Positions 1-7,642 of a stretch of 64,000 bases of DNA are shown here, one piece after another; the stretch's first letter is position 1; every line of letters starts with the position of its first letter. The position numbers were made by a program, and so were the translations under genes. Source of the DNA: a virus; IMG/VR virus record IMGVR_UViG_3300035703_000005, positions 124,001-188,000 of that record; one strand, written 5' to 3'. A model generated the notes under the pieces. The model was not told the origin of the DNA, made no database searches, and saw nothing but the letters and a program-made list of their open reading frames with translations.

Positions 1-1370
1 AGAATTTTAGCAGCCTTTACTCTAGTTGCACCACGAACTCTCTCAGCTTTCTCAGTCGCAGTTAAACCTTTTTTTGGATTTTCTTCAGTTTTTTTTGGCT
101 TTTTTTCAGTTTTTTTTGGCTTTTTTTCATCATCACCATCACCACGAATATCCGCAAGAAGATCATCTAACTTTCCCTCAGACAATGGAGAGAATTCCAA
201 AATCATTTTTTGAACTAAAGAAACTTTCTCTTTAACTTCTTCTTTCTTTTTTTCAGGAAGACCTTCATGTTTTGTCTTTGCAAAGTCTCTTGCTGCCTTC
301 TTGCTCATACCTTCAGCAGCCTTTGCAACCTCAGGAGATGCAGGAGTTCCTCCCTTCTTTGCAGCATAAACCATTCCCATAAATCTTTGTTGCGCTCTAC
401 TTAAAGCCTTTTCTTCAATGTATTCTTCCTTAGTAAGTTCTCCAGTTGCTTTTGCTTTACGAATCTTCTTTGGATTCTTTAACTTACCGCCTGGATACAT
501 ATCCTCTTCATCGTCACGATCATAGTCAGGATCCACATTCGCACGATGTCTTGCTGCTCTCTCTGGAGATGCCTTATCGTCATGAATACCTGATCTACGA
601 AGAGGTGAAGTCTTTTCTGCTTCTCTCTTATCCTTTTGCTTTTGACGACTACGGTTCTTCTTGAAGTCCTTCATCGTCATGCCTTCTTCAACCATTTCAC
701 CTTCTAGATCATAAGATTGACGAAGTTGTTTCATTGCATCATTCAATGCATTATTTCTCTTCTGCATTCCATATGCAGCACCTGCAATACCTGTTCCAGG
801 ATTCTTGATATTTTGGCCTTTATTTGCAGCACTTACACCAGAGTCTGCAGCTTTTTTCGCTCTATTAATAGCTGCACCAGCAAGTGCAGCACCACCAGCA
901 GCAAGCCCAGCAGCAACTAATGGTGCAATTTCATCAAGTTGTTCAGTTTCTTCCTTCATCTTTTCACGTTTTGCCTTTGTCTTAGCAAGAAGTCTTTCAC
1001 GAGCAGCTTCCTGTTCAGACTTAGAAATATTAAACATATCCCTATCGGTTTTAAGTCTCTCCTGGGGAGGAATAACTTTAGCTCTAACTTTTCTACGATT
1101 TAGAAGATACTTATCTGACTTATCGTGATCTCCGTCGTTATCAATATCCTTATCTTCCTTACCAACAGGATCTAAAGCTTCTTCTACCTTCTTCTTTTTA
1201 TCGGCAGCAATCTCGGCACCGACAATCGCTCTCCTCTTCTTTAAATAACTATCGGAAGAATCCGAATCACCATCATTATCCACATCGTCATCTTCTTGAC
1301 CGATAGGATCTAGTTTTTTAGGTGTTTTAGCTTCTGCAACAATACGTGAAAATTCTTCCCAACTAGCCAT
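1..1370 (-). CDS. Putative late virion/internal protein with DUF3008-like region, cut by left edge
   Basis: The reading frame is open from an ATG at 1370 to the left edge, so about 456 residues are visible and the C terminus is missing. The N terminus (MASWEEFSRIVAEAK) resembles a capsid-targeting peptide. Two acidic DxDNDGD-type segments near residues 20-45 and 60-90 look like calcium-binding EF-hand or dockerin loops, each followed by a Lys/Arg patch. A Gly/Ala-rich hydrophobic stretch (about residues 140-165) could insert in a membrane. Around residues 320-370, the QQRFMGMVYAAKKG and KAAEGMSKKAARDFAKTKH motifs match what I recall of DUF3008. The tail is a Lys/Glu repeat. A late promoter sits just upstream. 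A role as a structural or internal head protein is inferred from these features and is not certain. Confidence 0.75.
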   Translation of the reverse strand, partial: MASWEEFSRIVAEAKTPKKLDPIGQEDDDVDNDGDSDSSDSYLKKRRAIVGAEIAADKKKKVEEALDPVGKEDKDIDNDGDHDKSDKYLLNRRKVRAKVIPPQERLKTDRDMFNISKSEQEAARERLLAKTKAKREKMKEETEQLDEIAPLVAAGLAAGGAALAGAAINRAKKAADSGVSAANKGQNIKNPGTGIAGAAYGMQKRNNALNDAMKQLRQSYDLEGEMVEEGMTMKDFKKNRSRQKQKDKREAEKTSPLRRSGIHDDKASPERAARHRANVDPDYDRDDEEDMYPGGKLKNPKKIRKAKATGELTKEEYIEEKALSRAQQRFMGMVYAAKKGGTPASPEVAKAAEGMSKKAARDFAKTKHEGLPEKKKEEVKEKVSLVQKMILEFSPLSEGKLDDLLADIRGDGDDEKKPKKTEKKPKKTEENPKKGLTATEKAERVRGATRVKAAKI

Positions 1371-1395
1371 TTATTTTGTAGAAATACTGCTAGTT

Positions 1396-2652
1396 TTATT
1401 TATTCTTTTTGCCCTTGCGGAATTTATCATAAATTGAAGTAATCTTAACTCCAGTATAACTCTTAACTTCTTGACCTGGAGTTAATGATTGAACATATTC
1501 CCTATATTCATCTGTTCCAATTTCGTGAGGATTCTCTACAAGATCTTTCAACCATGACTTAAACATTACGTCATCTTCAGTTACACAAATGACATAATTT
1601 GTTCCTCTACGAATTACCTCTCCTCTGAGTCCGGTATTCATATTTTCAACAAGATTACCAACCTCATAGATATGATCTACAAGATATGCATCTCTCATAC
1701 CTTCCTCATCGAGTTTAGGAGCTATTTCCCATACTTCAGTTCCTTCTTCAATATTCATAGATCTACGAAGGACATTAAATAATTCCTTTTTCTGCATATT
1801 ACCAAGAGTATCTGGAACACCCTTAGCAAATTTTACAAAATCTCCTTCTGCAGCCGCAAGTCTCAACTTAGATGCAGACATTCCAGTTACATCATCCGAA
1901 TCAGGATCTCTTTCTCCAGCAGAAACTACTTCAAGTTGATCATAGTTATAAAGCTCTCCATTATACTTATGACTTAAACCTTGAAATTCACCAAGTCTAT
2001 CTTGACCAACCATAATGATCATATTACTATGACCCTCTTCATTTGCGCCAGTCAATACATTGAAAATCGTCTTCGCGCCCTTATCATCAACAATACTATC
2101 CGCATAGTCTGGGAACATTTGACGCATATAAGAAATCTTCATTTGTGGAGTGAGAGGATTCTTCTTAGCGTCTTGTGAACGAGATGGATAAATTCTCAAT
2201 TCATAACCCCTCTTCTCAGCTTCCTTTGCAGCTCTCTTGAGAAGTTTTTCGTGGCCAATTGTAGGTGGATTAAATCTACCAAATACTACAACGACTCCTG
2301 GTGTTTCTGGAACTGGTTTTTCGACAGAAGGTTGTTCTTGTGAAGTTTGTTGTTCTGGTGGAACTTGTTGTTGTGTAGTTTGTTGGGTAGGTTCTTGAGT
2401 AGGAGCCTGTTGTGTTTGTGGTGCAGCTTGTGGTTGAACTGCTGCAGATTGAGGTTTAGAAGGTGAATCCTTTTGTCCAGGTATATTGTCACTACCAAAA
2501 AACTTTAATTTTCCAGATACAGTCTTAGCAACAAACTCACCATTTTTATCATACCATCCTCCATGACCGTCTCCACTCAAACCGAGTCTTTTGGCTTCGG
2601 CAGATGCAGAGGTCTCTCTAGCTTCAGTGAAAAACTGAGTGAAATTCTTCAT
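1396..2652 (-). CDS. NMN adenylyltransferase/cytidylyltransferase-like protein with capsid-targeting-like N terminus
   Basis: The protein has 418 residues. Residues 1-11 (MKNFTQFFTEA) align position by position with the T4 capsid-targeting peptide MKTYQEFIAE|A. A small GDGHGGWYD module follows near residue 30, then a long Gln/Pro/Thr-rich linker (about 65-115). The central domain is a nucleotidylyltransferase: GRFNPPTIGH carries the HxGH-type site and SASKLR is the ISxTxxR-type site. The C-terminal part contains a GLRGEVIRRGTNYVICV segment that looks like an SH3/KOW-type module. The usual reaction of the family is transfer of AMP or CMP from the nucleoside triphosphate, for example NMN to NAD. 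The substrate cannot be told from sequence. It has its own late promoter, so it is probably made late and may be packaged in the head. Confidence 0.8.
   Translation of the reverse strand: MKNFTQFFTEARETSASAEAKRLGLSGDGHGGWYDKNGEFVAKTVSGKLKFFGSDNIPGQKDSPSKPQSAAVQPQAAPQTQQAPTQEPTQQTTQQQVPPEQQTSQEQPSVEKPVPETPGVVVVFGRFNPPTIGHEKLLKRAAKEAEKRGYELRIYPSRSQDAKKNPLTPQMKISYMRQMFPDYADSIVDDKGAKTIFNVLTGANEEGHSNMIIMVGQDRLGEFQGLSHKYNGELYNYDQLEVVSAGERDPDSDDVTGMSASKLRLAAAEGDFVKFAKGVPDTLGNMQKKELFNVLRRSMNIEEGTEVWEIAPKLDEEGMRDAYLVDHIYEVGNLVENMNTGLRGEVIRRGTNYVICVTEDDVMFKSWLKDLVENPHEIGTDEYREYVQSLTPGQEVKSYTGVKITSIYDKFRKGKKNK
1397..1404 (-). promoter_or_regulatory. Late promoter box AATAAATA
   Basis: The minus strand reads AATAAATA 27 bases upstream of the ATG at 1370, inside the last codons of the adenylyltransferase-like gene. 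It fits the NATAAATA box repeated before virion genes in this window and the T4 late consensus TATAAATA. Confidence 0.6.
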
Positions 2653-2687
2653 TATTATTAATTAGTTAGGATTCCTTAACCTTTAGG

Positions 2688-2695
2688 TATTTATT
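2688..2695 (-). promoter_or_regulatory. Late promoter box AATAAATA
   Basis: AATAAATA on the minus strand, 36 bases upstream of the ATG at 2652. It overlaps the TAA stop (2694-2696) of the preceding gene. Confidence 0.6.
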
Positions 2696-3770
2696 ATTTT
2701 TCTTTTGGATTGTATGCGGCAGGACCAGCTTCAACATAGAACTTCAATTCCTTAATTTGAAAATCTTCTCCAGATCCAACAACCCTTTTCTTAAATCTCA
2801 GTTGAAATAATTCTTTATTCAATGGTTTTATAATAAATTTTAAGTTATCACTAGTTTTCTGAACATCTATTGAGTTAGTATTTTTCTGAAGTTCATTTAT
2901 ATAATCTGGGGTAATTTCTTTTATTTTTGCCTTGTCAATATCTACAACATTTGCAAGATCGGATCCGAAAGTTACGGATTTAAATAACTCAAATGCCTGA
3001 TCTTTGAAGGAAGAATTTCTAGAAGCAGTTTCTAAAGATTCCAAAGTTTCCTTGTAAAGTTCTTTTATGGTATCTACTTTTAATTTTTTTTCTGCGGGAG
3101 TTCTAGCTTGTGCAAGTTGTTCCCCCAATATTTTTCTATACTTAGCTTCTTCAGGCAATGAAATTCCAAATCTTTTAAGTATATCCATCATTCCATTATA
3201 GGGACTCAAATTAGCAAGAGTTTTACTACCAGATTTCAAAGAGAAACTTAAAGTCCTATCCATTTGTTTTTGACCATTCATAGTTACCGAAACTTCAAGA
3301 TCTCCCTTAATATCTCCACCTGAAGATTCTCCGGCAATACCATCGGCATTAATAATAATTTCAACTTGATCAGATTTATTATTTTTTAAATAACTATCTT
3401 TAGTTTTTTGAATAAGAGTCCTATAGTGTGTTTTAGTGTACAGAATTAAATTATCTATTTTTCTTTCAATATTACCTATATCAGCACTCTTTGCGTAAAG
3501 AGGTTCATAATTTGGACCAAAAGCCATATTAGTTGATTCATATTTTAGTCTAACAATTAATACAACTTTAATTTTATCTTGTGGTTTTCCGTCTTTAAAT
3601 TCTCTAATTACTATTTTTGCATTTCCATTTCTAAAAATAGATGGATCAATTTGTCTCCTCCATTTATTAATATTTCCTTTATTGATTGTCCCACCACCAC
3701 TGGCAAATAACTCCGCAAGACATATGGCAAAGATGCCTTCCATTACATCCCCTTCATTTAACTTTGCCAT
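2694..3770 (-). CDS. Conserved-looking late protein of unknown function, 358 aa
   Basis: I do not recognise this 358-residue protein with confidence. It starts at an ATG just after a hairpin and late promoter, so late expression is likely. The N terminus is helical (MAKLNEGDVMEGIFAICLA). The middle alternates strands and charged helices and includes SFSLKSGSKT near residue 175, which recalls the Lys-bearing strand of PD-(D/E)xK or restriction-type nucleases, but a complete catalytic set is not evident. The C-terminal half is rich in Lys and Glu. No signal peptide or membrane segment is apparent. It could be a structural protein or a DNA-processing enzyme. Confidence 0.7.
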   Translation of the reverse strand: MAKLNEGDVMEGIFAICLAELFASGGGTINKGNINKWRRQIDPSIFRNGNAKIVIREFKDGKPQDKIKVVLIVRLKYESTNMAFGPNYEPLYAKSADIGNIERKIDNLILYTKTHYRTLIQKTKDSYLKNNKSDQVEIIINADGIAGESSGGDIKGDLEVSVTMNGQKQMDRTLSFSLKSGSKTLANLSPYNGMMDILKRFGISLPEEAKYRKILGEQLAQARTPAEKKLKVDTIKELYKETLESLETASRNSSFKDQAFELFKSVTFGSDLANVVDIDKAKIKEITPDYINELQKNTNSIDVQKTSDNLKFIIKPLNKELFQLRFKKRVVGSGEDFQIKELKFYVEAGPAAYNPKEK

Positions 3771-3783
3771 AAGTATTAAAAAA

Positions 3784-3808
3784 ACCCTTCCAAATATTTA
3801 TGGAAAGG
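3784..3808 (-). terminator. Terminator hairpin with a late promoter in its loop
   Basis: The minus strand forms a stem of about 9 base pairs, ACCTTTCCA with TGGAAGGGT including one G-U pair, followed by seven T. It lies after the stop of the 59-residue gene. The loop contains CATAAATA (3795-3802), a late-promoter box for the gene starting at 3770. Confidence 0.65.
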
Positions 3809-3815
3809 TCTTAAA

Positions 3816-3995
3816 TTATTTGTTAGCAATATAGTTTTCCATTGCCTCATCAAGATTCAAAAGAACTTCACGAATATTAGAAATTCGTTTTGGTTCTGTA
3901 GGACCTTCGGCATAACCCTTTTGGGCATCAATCAAAGCCATAAGGACCTCACTTGATTCTTCAAAAGTCATCTCAAGAACTACTTTAGTTTTCAC
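3816..3995 (-). CDS. Small hypothetical protein, 59 aa, GTG start
   Basis: This short gene starts with GTG at 3995, which overlaps the TGA stop of mazG in a GTGA junction, and ends with TAA at 3816. The 59 residues include EMTFEESSEVLMALIDAQKG and form two predicted helices; no known family was recognised. The overlap implies translational coupling to mazG and membership of the gp43-uvsX-gp41-mazG transcription unit. A terminator hairpin follows its stop. An ATG start inside (ninth codon) is possible but leaves a very short protein. Confidence 0.6.
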   Translation of the reverse strand: MKTKVVLEMTFEESSEVLMALIDAQKGYAEGPTEPKRISNIREVLLNLDEAMENYIANK

Positions 3996-4402
3996 AGATC
4001 ATCCTCCGCACGATTTTCTGAATAATAAGGGTCAAAAAAACCGCCAGGATAACGCTTTTCAAGTTTAGTCACATTTCCCACAATCACCTCATCAATAGTA
4101 ACTCCAAGAGCCATACAAGCTTGTGCAACATACCACATGATGTCTCCAAGTTCAATAATCATGTGATGACGATTATCTTCATTGAAGGGTTTGCCTTGGA
4201 AAATCATTTTTTTAATGATCTCAAGAAACTCTCCACCTTCAGCATTGATACCAACACCTGCGGTAAGAAGTCGTTCAATATTTGCACCTTTCTCATCCAG
4301 TTCCACAAGACGATTAGAAAGAACAAGAAAATCAGTAGATGCTTCAGAAGTTACGGCATCGACAAACTCAGTGTATTTCGCAAAGTCAACGTTTTTAGTC
4401 AT
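3992..4402 (-). CDS. mazG: MazG-like nucleotide pyrophosphohydrolase
   Basis: The 136-residue protein shows the all-alpha NTP pyrophosphohydrolase pattern: an ExxE helix (GGEFLEIIKKM) followed by HHMIIELGDIMWYVAQA with ExxD, and a C-terminal KLEKRYPGGF. Such enzymes hydrolyse nucleoside triphosphates to monophosphate and pyrophosphate. In cyanophages MazG has been proposed to act on (p)ppGpp or on deoxynucleotides; that role is from the literature and cannot be read here. Its ATG shares one base with the stop of gp41 (TGATG), so it is the downstream part of the replication operon. Confidence 0.88.
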   Translation of the reverse strand: MTKNVDFAKYTEFVDAVTSEASTDFLVLSNRLVELDEKGANIERLLTAGVGINAEGGEFLEIIKKMIFQGKPFNEDNRHHMIIELGDIMWYVAQACMALGVTIDEVIVGNVTKLEKRYPGGFFDPYYSENRAEDDL

Positions 4403-5784
4403 CAGAATTTAAATCCCTCAAATGATTTTTTTGGTCCGGTTTTCTTTTCTTCATAAGTATACTCCTCATCTTGCCCAGAGTCAAGTATGTCCGTTTGAGC
4501 ACTCTGTTCACAATCATAGAGGCGCATCTTTGCACGATCAATACCAACAACAAATCGTTTGTTGATAGTAGGATCGTTATAACGGTTCTTCAATTGTTTT
4601 ACCATGATTTGTCCCAACTCTTCAAGCTCTTCTGTACTAATAAGGGCAAACATAAGATCAGCAGTAGCAGGGAGACCAAAGGATTCAGAAGTATCAGTAA
4701 GTTCAACATCAGAAGAACCATAACCTGAACGAGTGGTCTGAGTGGCGGATACAATCGGGACATTAAACTCAACGGCGAGTCCACGCAATTCCTCAGCAAT
4801 AGCTTTGATATACGAATAAGAATTGACAGAAAGATTTCCTTTATACCTAGAGGAAGAACAAATATTAAGGTAATCAATGAAAATAATATCAGGTCTAAAT
4901 GACTTCTTAAGTGCAAGTTCATTAAGAAGTGCTTTAAAATGTCCACTATGTGCAGATGCAGTTGGATATTCCTTAATTATAAGAGTTCCTTGAGTTTTTT
5001 TTGCAATATTTGATACTTTATTCTCAAACATCTGACGAGGAAGTTTCTCAATCTCTTGAATATTTACATTCAGAAGATTAGAGTCAATCCTTTCAGCAAT
5101 CCTTTCTTCAGCCATCTCCATGGTAATATAAAGGACATTCTTACCACGAAGAAGAACAGAAGAAGCAAAGTGACACATAAAAAGTGATTTACCCACACCA
5201 GTGCCTGCAAGAGCAATGTTGAGAGTTTTATTAGGAAGACCACCTTTTGTAACCTTGTTGAAGAATTCCAAATCAAAAGGAATCTTTTCTTCGGTCTGGT
5301 GATAAAACTCGTATCGTTCTTCATAATCCTGAAGATAATCGTGACCTACATTTCGGTCAAAACTGACAGCAAGAGCATCAGAAAGAATGGATGGAATTGC
5401 GTCCTTAGTTTTCTTGGAATCTTTACCATCAACAATAGCAATAGATTCCATCAATGCAAGATAAATGGCTTTATCACGACACCACTTCTCAGTGGTATCG
5501 CATAGCCAAGTAATATCTAGAATAGAATCATCAAGACCAAAAACATATTCGGTCACTTCTTTATAAGTATTTTCATTAAGATCGGTACGATTCTCAACTT
5601 CAATATGAAGAATTTCCTTAGTGGGCAACTTATTATACTTAAAAATAAAGTTACAAATTTCTTCAAAAACTACTTTCTCAGCGTAGTCAGTAAAATATTC
5701 TGTTCTAATGAATGGTAGAACTTTACGAGAGTAATCTTCATTAAAAGCAAGGCTCCTGAGAATTGTAGTTTCAACCCGTTCCAT
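4402..5784 (-). CDS. gp41: Replicative DNA helicase (T4 gp41-like, DnaB family)
   Basis: The 460-residue product is the hexameric 5'-3' helicase of the phage replisome. The Walker A motif is AGTGVGKS (about residues 193-200), followed by a DnaB-type ITMEMAEERIAERID segment and Walker B IIFIDYLN. An N-terminal helical domain resembles T4 gp41 (MERVETTILRSLAF). I chose the ATG at 5784, which overlaps the TAA of the upstream oxygenase gene (TAATG). A TTG at 5799 in the same frame would add five residues but is less likely. The C terminus is acidic and tyrosine-rich before a Lys patch. Confidence 0.95.
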   Translation of the reverse strand: MERVETTILRSLAFNEDYSRKVLPFIRTEYFTDYAEKVVFEEICNFIFKYNKLPTKEILHIEVENRTDLNENTYKEVTEYVFGLDDSILDITWLCDTTEKWCRDKAIYLALMESIAIVDGKDSKKTKDAIPSILSDALAVSFDRNVGHDYLQDYEERYEFYHQTEEKIPFDLEFFNKVTKGGLPNKTLNIALAGTGVGKSLFMCHFASSVLLRGKNVLYITMEMAEERIAERIDSNLLNVNIQEIEKLPRQMFENKVSNIAKKTQGTLIIKEYPTASAHSGHFKALLNELALKKSFRPDIIFIDYLNICSSSRYKGNLSVNSYSYIKAIAEELRGLAVEFNVPIVSATQTTRSGYGSSDVELTDTSESFGLPATADLMFALISTEELEELGQIMVKQLKNRYNDPTINKRFVVGIDRAKMRLYDCEQSAQTDILDSGQDEEYTYEEKKTGPKKSFEGFKF

Positions 5785-6323
5785 TAGTAATAGTGACAAT
5801 AAGTGGACATAATGTATTTGATTCCTTTATTAACTCGCAATCCCGCATGAGGATACTGCCAAGTTGGAGGAAACACCATGACTGATCCTTTTTTTGGAAC
5901 AATCTTTTTATTGTGGTGAGGAAAATGAGTTTCTCCACCAGTAAAATCATCGTTTAGATAATAAAGAAATGCAAGATACCTTCTTGCAGATGCATAATCT
6001 TCAACATCAACGTGTAAATCAAATCTATCTTGACTGCGAGAATGATATTTTTTAATACGAAATTCTTCCAAAAAGAGTCGCGGTGGATACCATCTAGTGT
6101 AATCGGAGAACTCTCTTTTGTAAAGATCTAGAATATTTTTAGTAATTATAGATAAAAATTGTACATGTTCTGGATGTTTTTGATTCACATTCAGTTGTGT
6201 AAAATTTGGAGTTCCCTTATTATTAATGATTTCTTTGTATCCACTTACATCAAATAAACGAATCAAGATATCGCAAGCATTATCATCAAGGACTTTATCA
6301 TAGACCTTGATGAAATCATCCAT
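5784..6323 (-). CDS. 2OG-Fe(II) oxygenase (prolyl 4-hydroxylase-like)
   Basis: The protein has 179 residues from the ATG at 6323, eight bases inside the end of uvsX. An in-frame ATG at 6350 would overlap uvsX by 35 bases and is less likely. The iron ligands are visible as H104-x-D106 (in LHVDVEDY) and H159 (in PHAGLRV), with K169 as the probable 2-oxoglutarate salt-bridge residue. TGGETHF is typical of the P4H branch. The family hydroxylates proteins, small molecules or modified bases using oxygen and 2-oxoglutarate. Similar genes are frequent in cyanophages, but their substrates are unknown. Position between uvsX and gp41 means expression with replication genes. Confidence 0.88.
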   Translation of the reverse strand: MDDFIKVYDKVLDDNACDILIRLFDVSGYKEIINNKGTPNFTQLNVNQKHPEHVQFLSIITKNILDLYKREFSDYTRWYPPRLFLEEFRIKKYHSRSQDRFDLHVDVEDYASARRYLAFLYYLNDDFTGGETHFPHHNKKIVPKKGSVMVFPPTWQYPHAGLRVNKGIKYIMSTYCHYY

Positions 6324-7317
6324 AACAAAACTCTTTCTTAGCAATTTCATCTAAAGCCTGCATTACTTCTGGAGTAAAATATTCTTCTGGGTTCGCTAGA
6401 ATTTGTTTTGCATAGATTTTTTTACCATCAATTTCATATCTACCTGCGACATTTTTCCAAAGGCCGCCAATCTCACCCAGTTCTAAAAGACCATAGTAAC
6501 GATCGAGACCACGTTCATCATAATAAAGACGAACCTCAACATCCTTATTCTCTTTACTCAAACGAGACTTAGCAGTCTTAGCCTTGATAATGTTTCCAAC
6601 GACTTCTGTTCCATCTTTTTCTTTTTTCTTACTGAGATATATGATAGTAGAAGCGGCGTACTTAAGACCACTACCACCTCCCATCTCCTTAGTAGGAACA
6701 TAAGCACCGATGACATCATAAGTATGATTCGTAACTAACATTGGAATTTTAGCTTGTCCAAGTTTCAGAGTAATCATACGAAAAGTACCTTTGACCAATT
6801 GCGATTTGGTCATGTCCCGAACTTGTTTATCGTTCAGTGCATCCGTAATTTCTTTCTCTGTGGAAAGCATTCCCAATGAGTCTAACACAAACATACAGGG
6901 TTTGCGTTCTCCTTCAGGTTTTTTTAAGTATAGATCTACTGCTTTGAGAGCTTTACTACGAAACTCCTCCACTGTAACAACATTAACAACAACGAGACGA
7001 GAAGTATCAATTCCACGAGATTCTACTAGTGATTTAGTGATAGCAGCCTCAGTGTCAAAGTAGAGACAGTAACCATCGGGATAAGTATCAAGAAAGTTCT
7101 TAACCACGGCGAGAGAGAAAAAAGTCTTTCCAGTAGAAGACTCTCCAGCAATAGCAGTAATCTTATTCCCAGATACACCACCAAATACACTGCCCGAAAC
7201 CAATGCATTAAAAATATATGAACCTGTATCAACATAAGTTTCAGTCTCATCAATATCGGAAGCAAGTTGTGTATACTCGCCACCAATTTCTTTTACAATA
7301 TCTTTAAGAAAATCCAT
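6316..7317 (-). CDS. uvsX: RecA-like recombinase UvsX
   Basis: The 333-residue recombinase forms filaments on single-stranded DNA and drives strand exchange and recombination-dependent replication. Walker A is GESSTGKT (58-65), Walker B CMFVLDSLG ends near residue 149, and the L2-like region contains TKEMGGGSGLKYAAS. The start is the ATG at 7317, which overlaps the TGA of the upstream small gene (TGATG). An ATG two codons earlier is possible. It works with UvsY (28943-29371) and UvsW (27487-28950), both encoded in this window. Confidence 0.96.
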   Translation of the reverse strand: MDFLKDIVKEIGGEYTQLASDIDETETYVDTGSYIFNALVSGSVFGGVSGNKITAIAGESSTGKTFFSLAVVKNFLDTYPDGYCLYFDTEAAITKSLVESRGIDTSRLVVVNVVTVEEFRSKALKAVDLYLKKPEGERKPCMFVLDSLGMLSTEKEITDALNDKQVRDMTKSQLVKGTFRMITLKLGQAKIPMLVTNHTYDVIGAYVPTKEMGGGSGLKYAASTIIYLSKKKEKDGTEVVGNIIKAKTAKSRLSKENKDVEVRLYYDERGLDRYYGLLELGEIGGLWKNVAGRYEIDGKKIYAKQILANPEEYFTPEVMQALDEIAKKEFCYG

Positions 7318-7481
7318 CAGCATACCATCCCGTATTCTTCACGTAAGATTTTTTTGTAAGGAAGTCCCTGTTCACGAAGTTCCTTAACTAATTTAAGTTT
7401 ATGATATAGAGCAGAGTCTCCACCAAATCCAAGAGCACTGACAATTTTTTTCAGTTCATCATCATTAATAGGCAGATCCAT
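7317..7481 (-). CDS. Small hypothetical protein, 54 aa
   Basis: The gene runs from an ATG at 7481, preceded by a good GGAGG ribosome binding site, to TGA at 7317. The 54-residue product begins MDLPINDDELKKIVSALGFG and is charged and helical; I recognise no family. Both junctions are TAATG/TGATG overlaps, so it is translated in line between another small gene and uvsX. The C-terminal half (REQGLPYKKILREEYG) looks like a helix-turn-helix fragment, but this is only an impression. Confidence 0.7.
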   Translation of the reverse strand: MDLPINDDELKKIVSALGFGGDSALYHKLKLVKELREQGLPYKKILREEYGMVC

Positions 7482-7642
7482 TATTCCTCCAAATTTTTAG
7501 ACTCTGTGCATATAACCCAATTATACCTCTTTTTGAGCTCATTTGCAAACCAATAAGCTGTAGAAGGAGATTCAAATAATTTTTTATTTTTTATAGGAGA
7601 CAATCTACCTGGTTCAGCCCAGGTAACTACATATTTACTCAT
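7481..7642 (-). CDS. Small hypothetical protein, 53 aa
   Basis: The gene starts at an ATG at 7642 that overlaps the TGA of gp43 (ATGA) and stops with TAA at 7481, overlapping the next ATG. The 53-residue product (MSKYVVTWAEPGRLSPIKNK at the start) reads like a small alpha/beta protein with FESPSTAYWFANELKKRY as its likely helix. No family was recognised. The tight coupling to gp43 and uvsX supports that it is translated. Confidence 0.7.
   Translation of the reverse strand: MSKYVVTWAEPGRLSPIKNKKLFESPSTAYWFANELKKRYNWVICTESKNLEE

Noticed and set aside
132-152. Plus-strand run coding for six His, resembling an affinity tag
   Set aside because: It is the complement of an Asp/Gly/Glu-rich stretch of the minus-strand gene and no vector sequence is present.
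5785-5799. TTG start for gp41 at 5799
   Set aside because: The ATG at 5784 overlaps the upstream stop in the TAATG form used throughout and gives the N terminus expected from T4 gp41.
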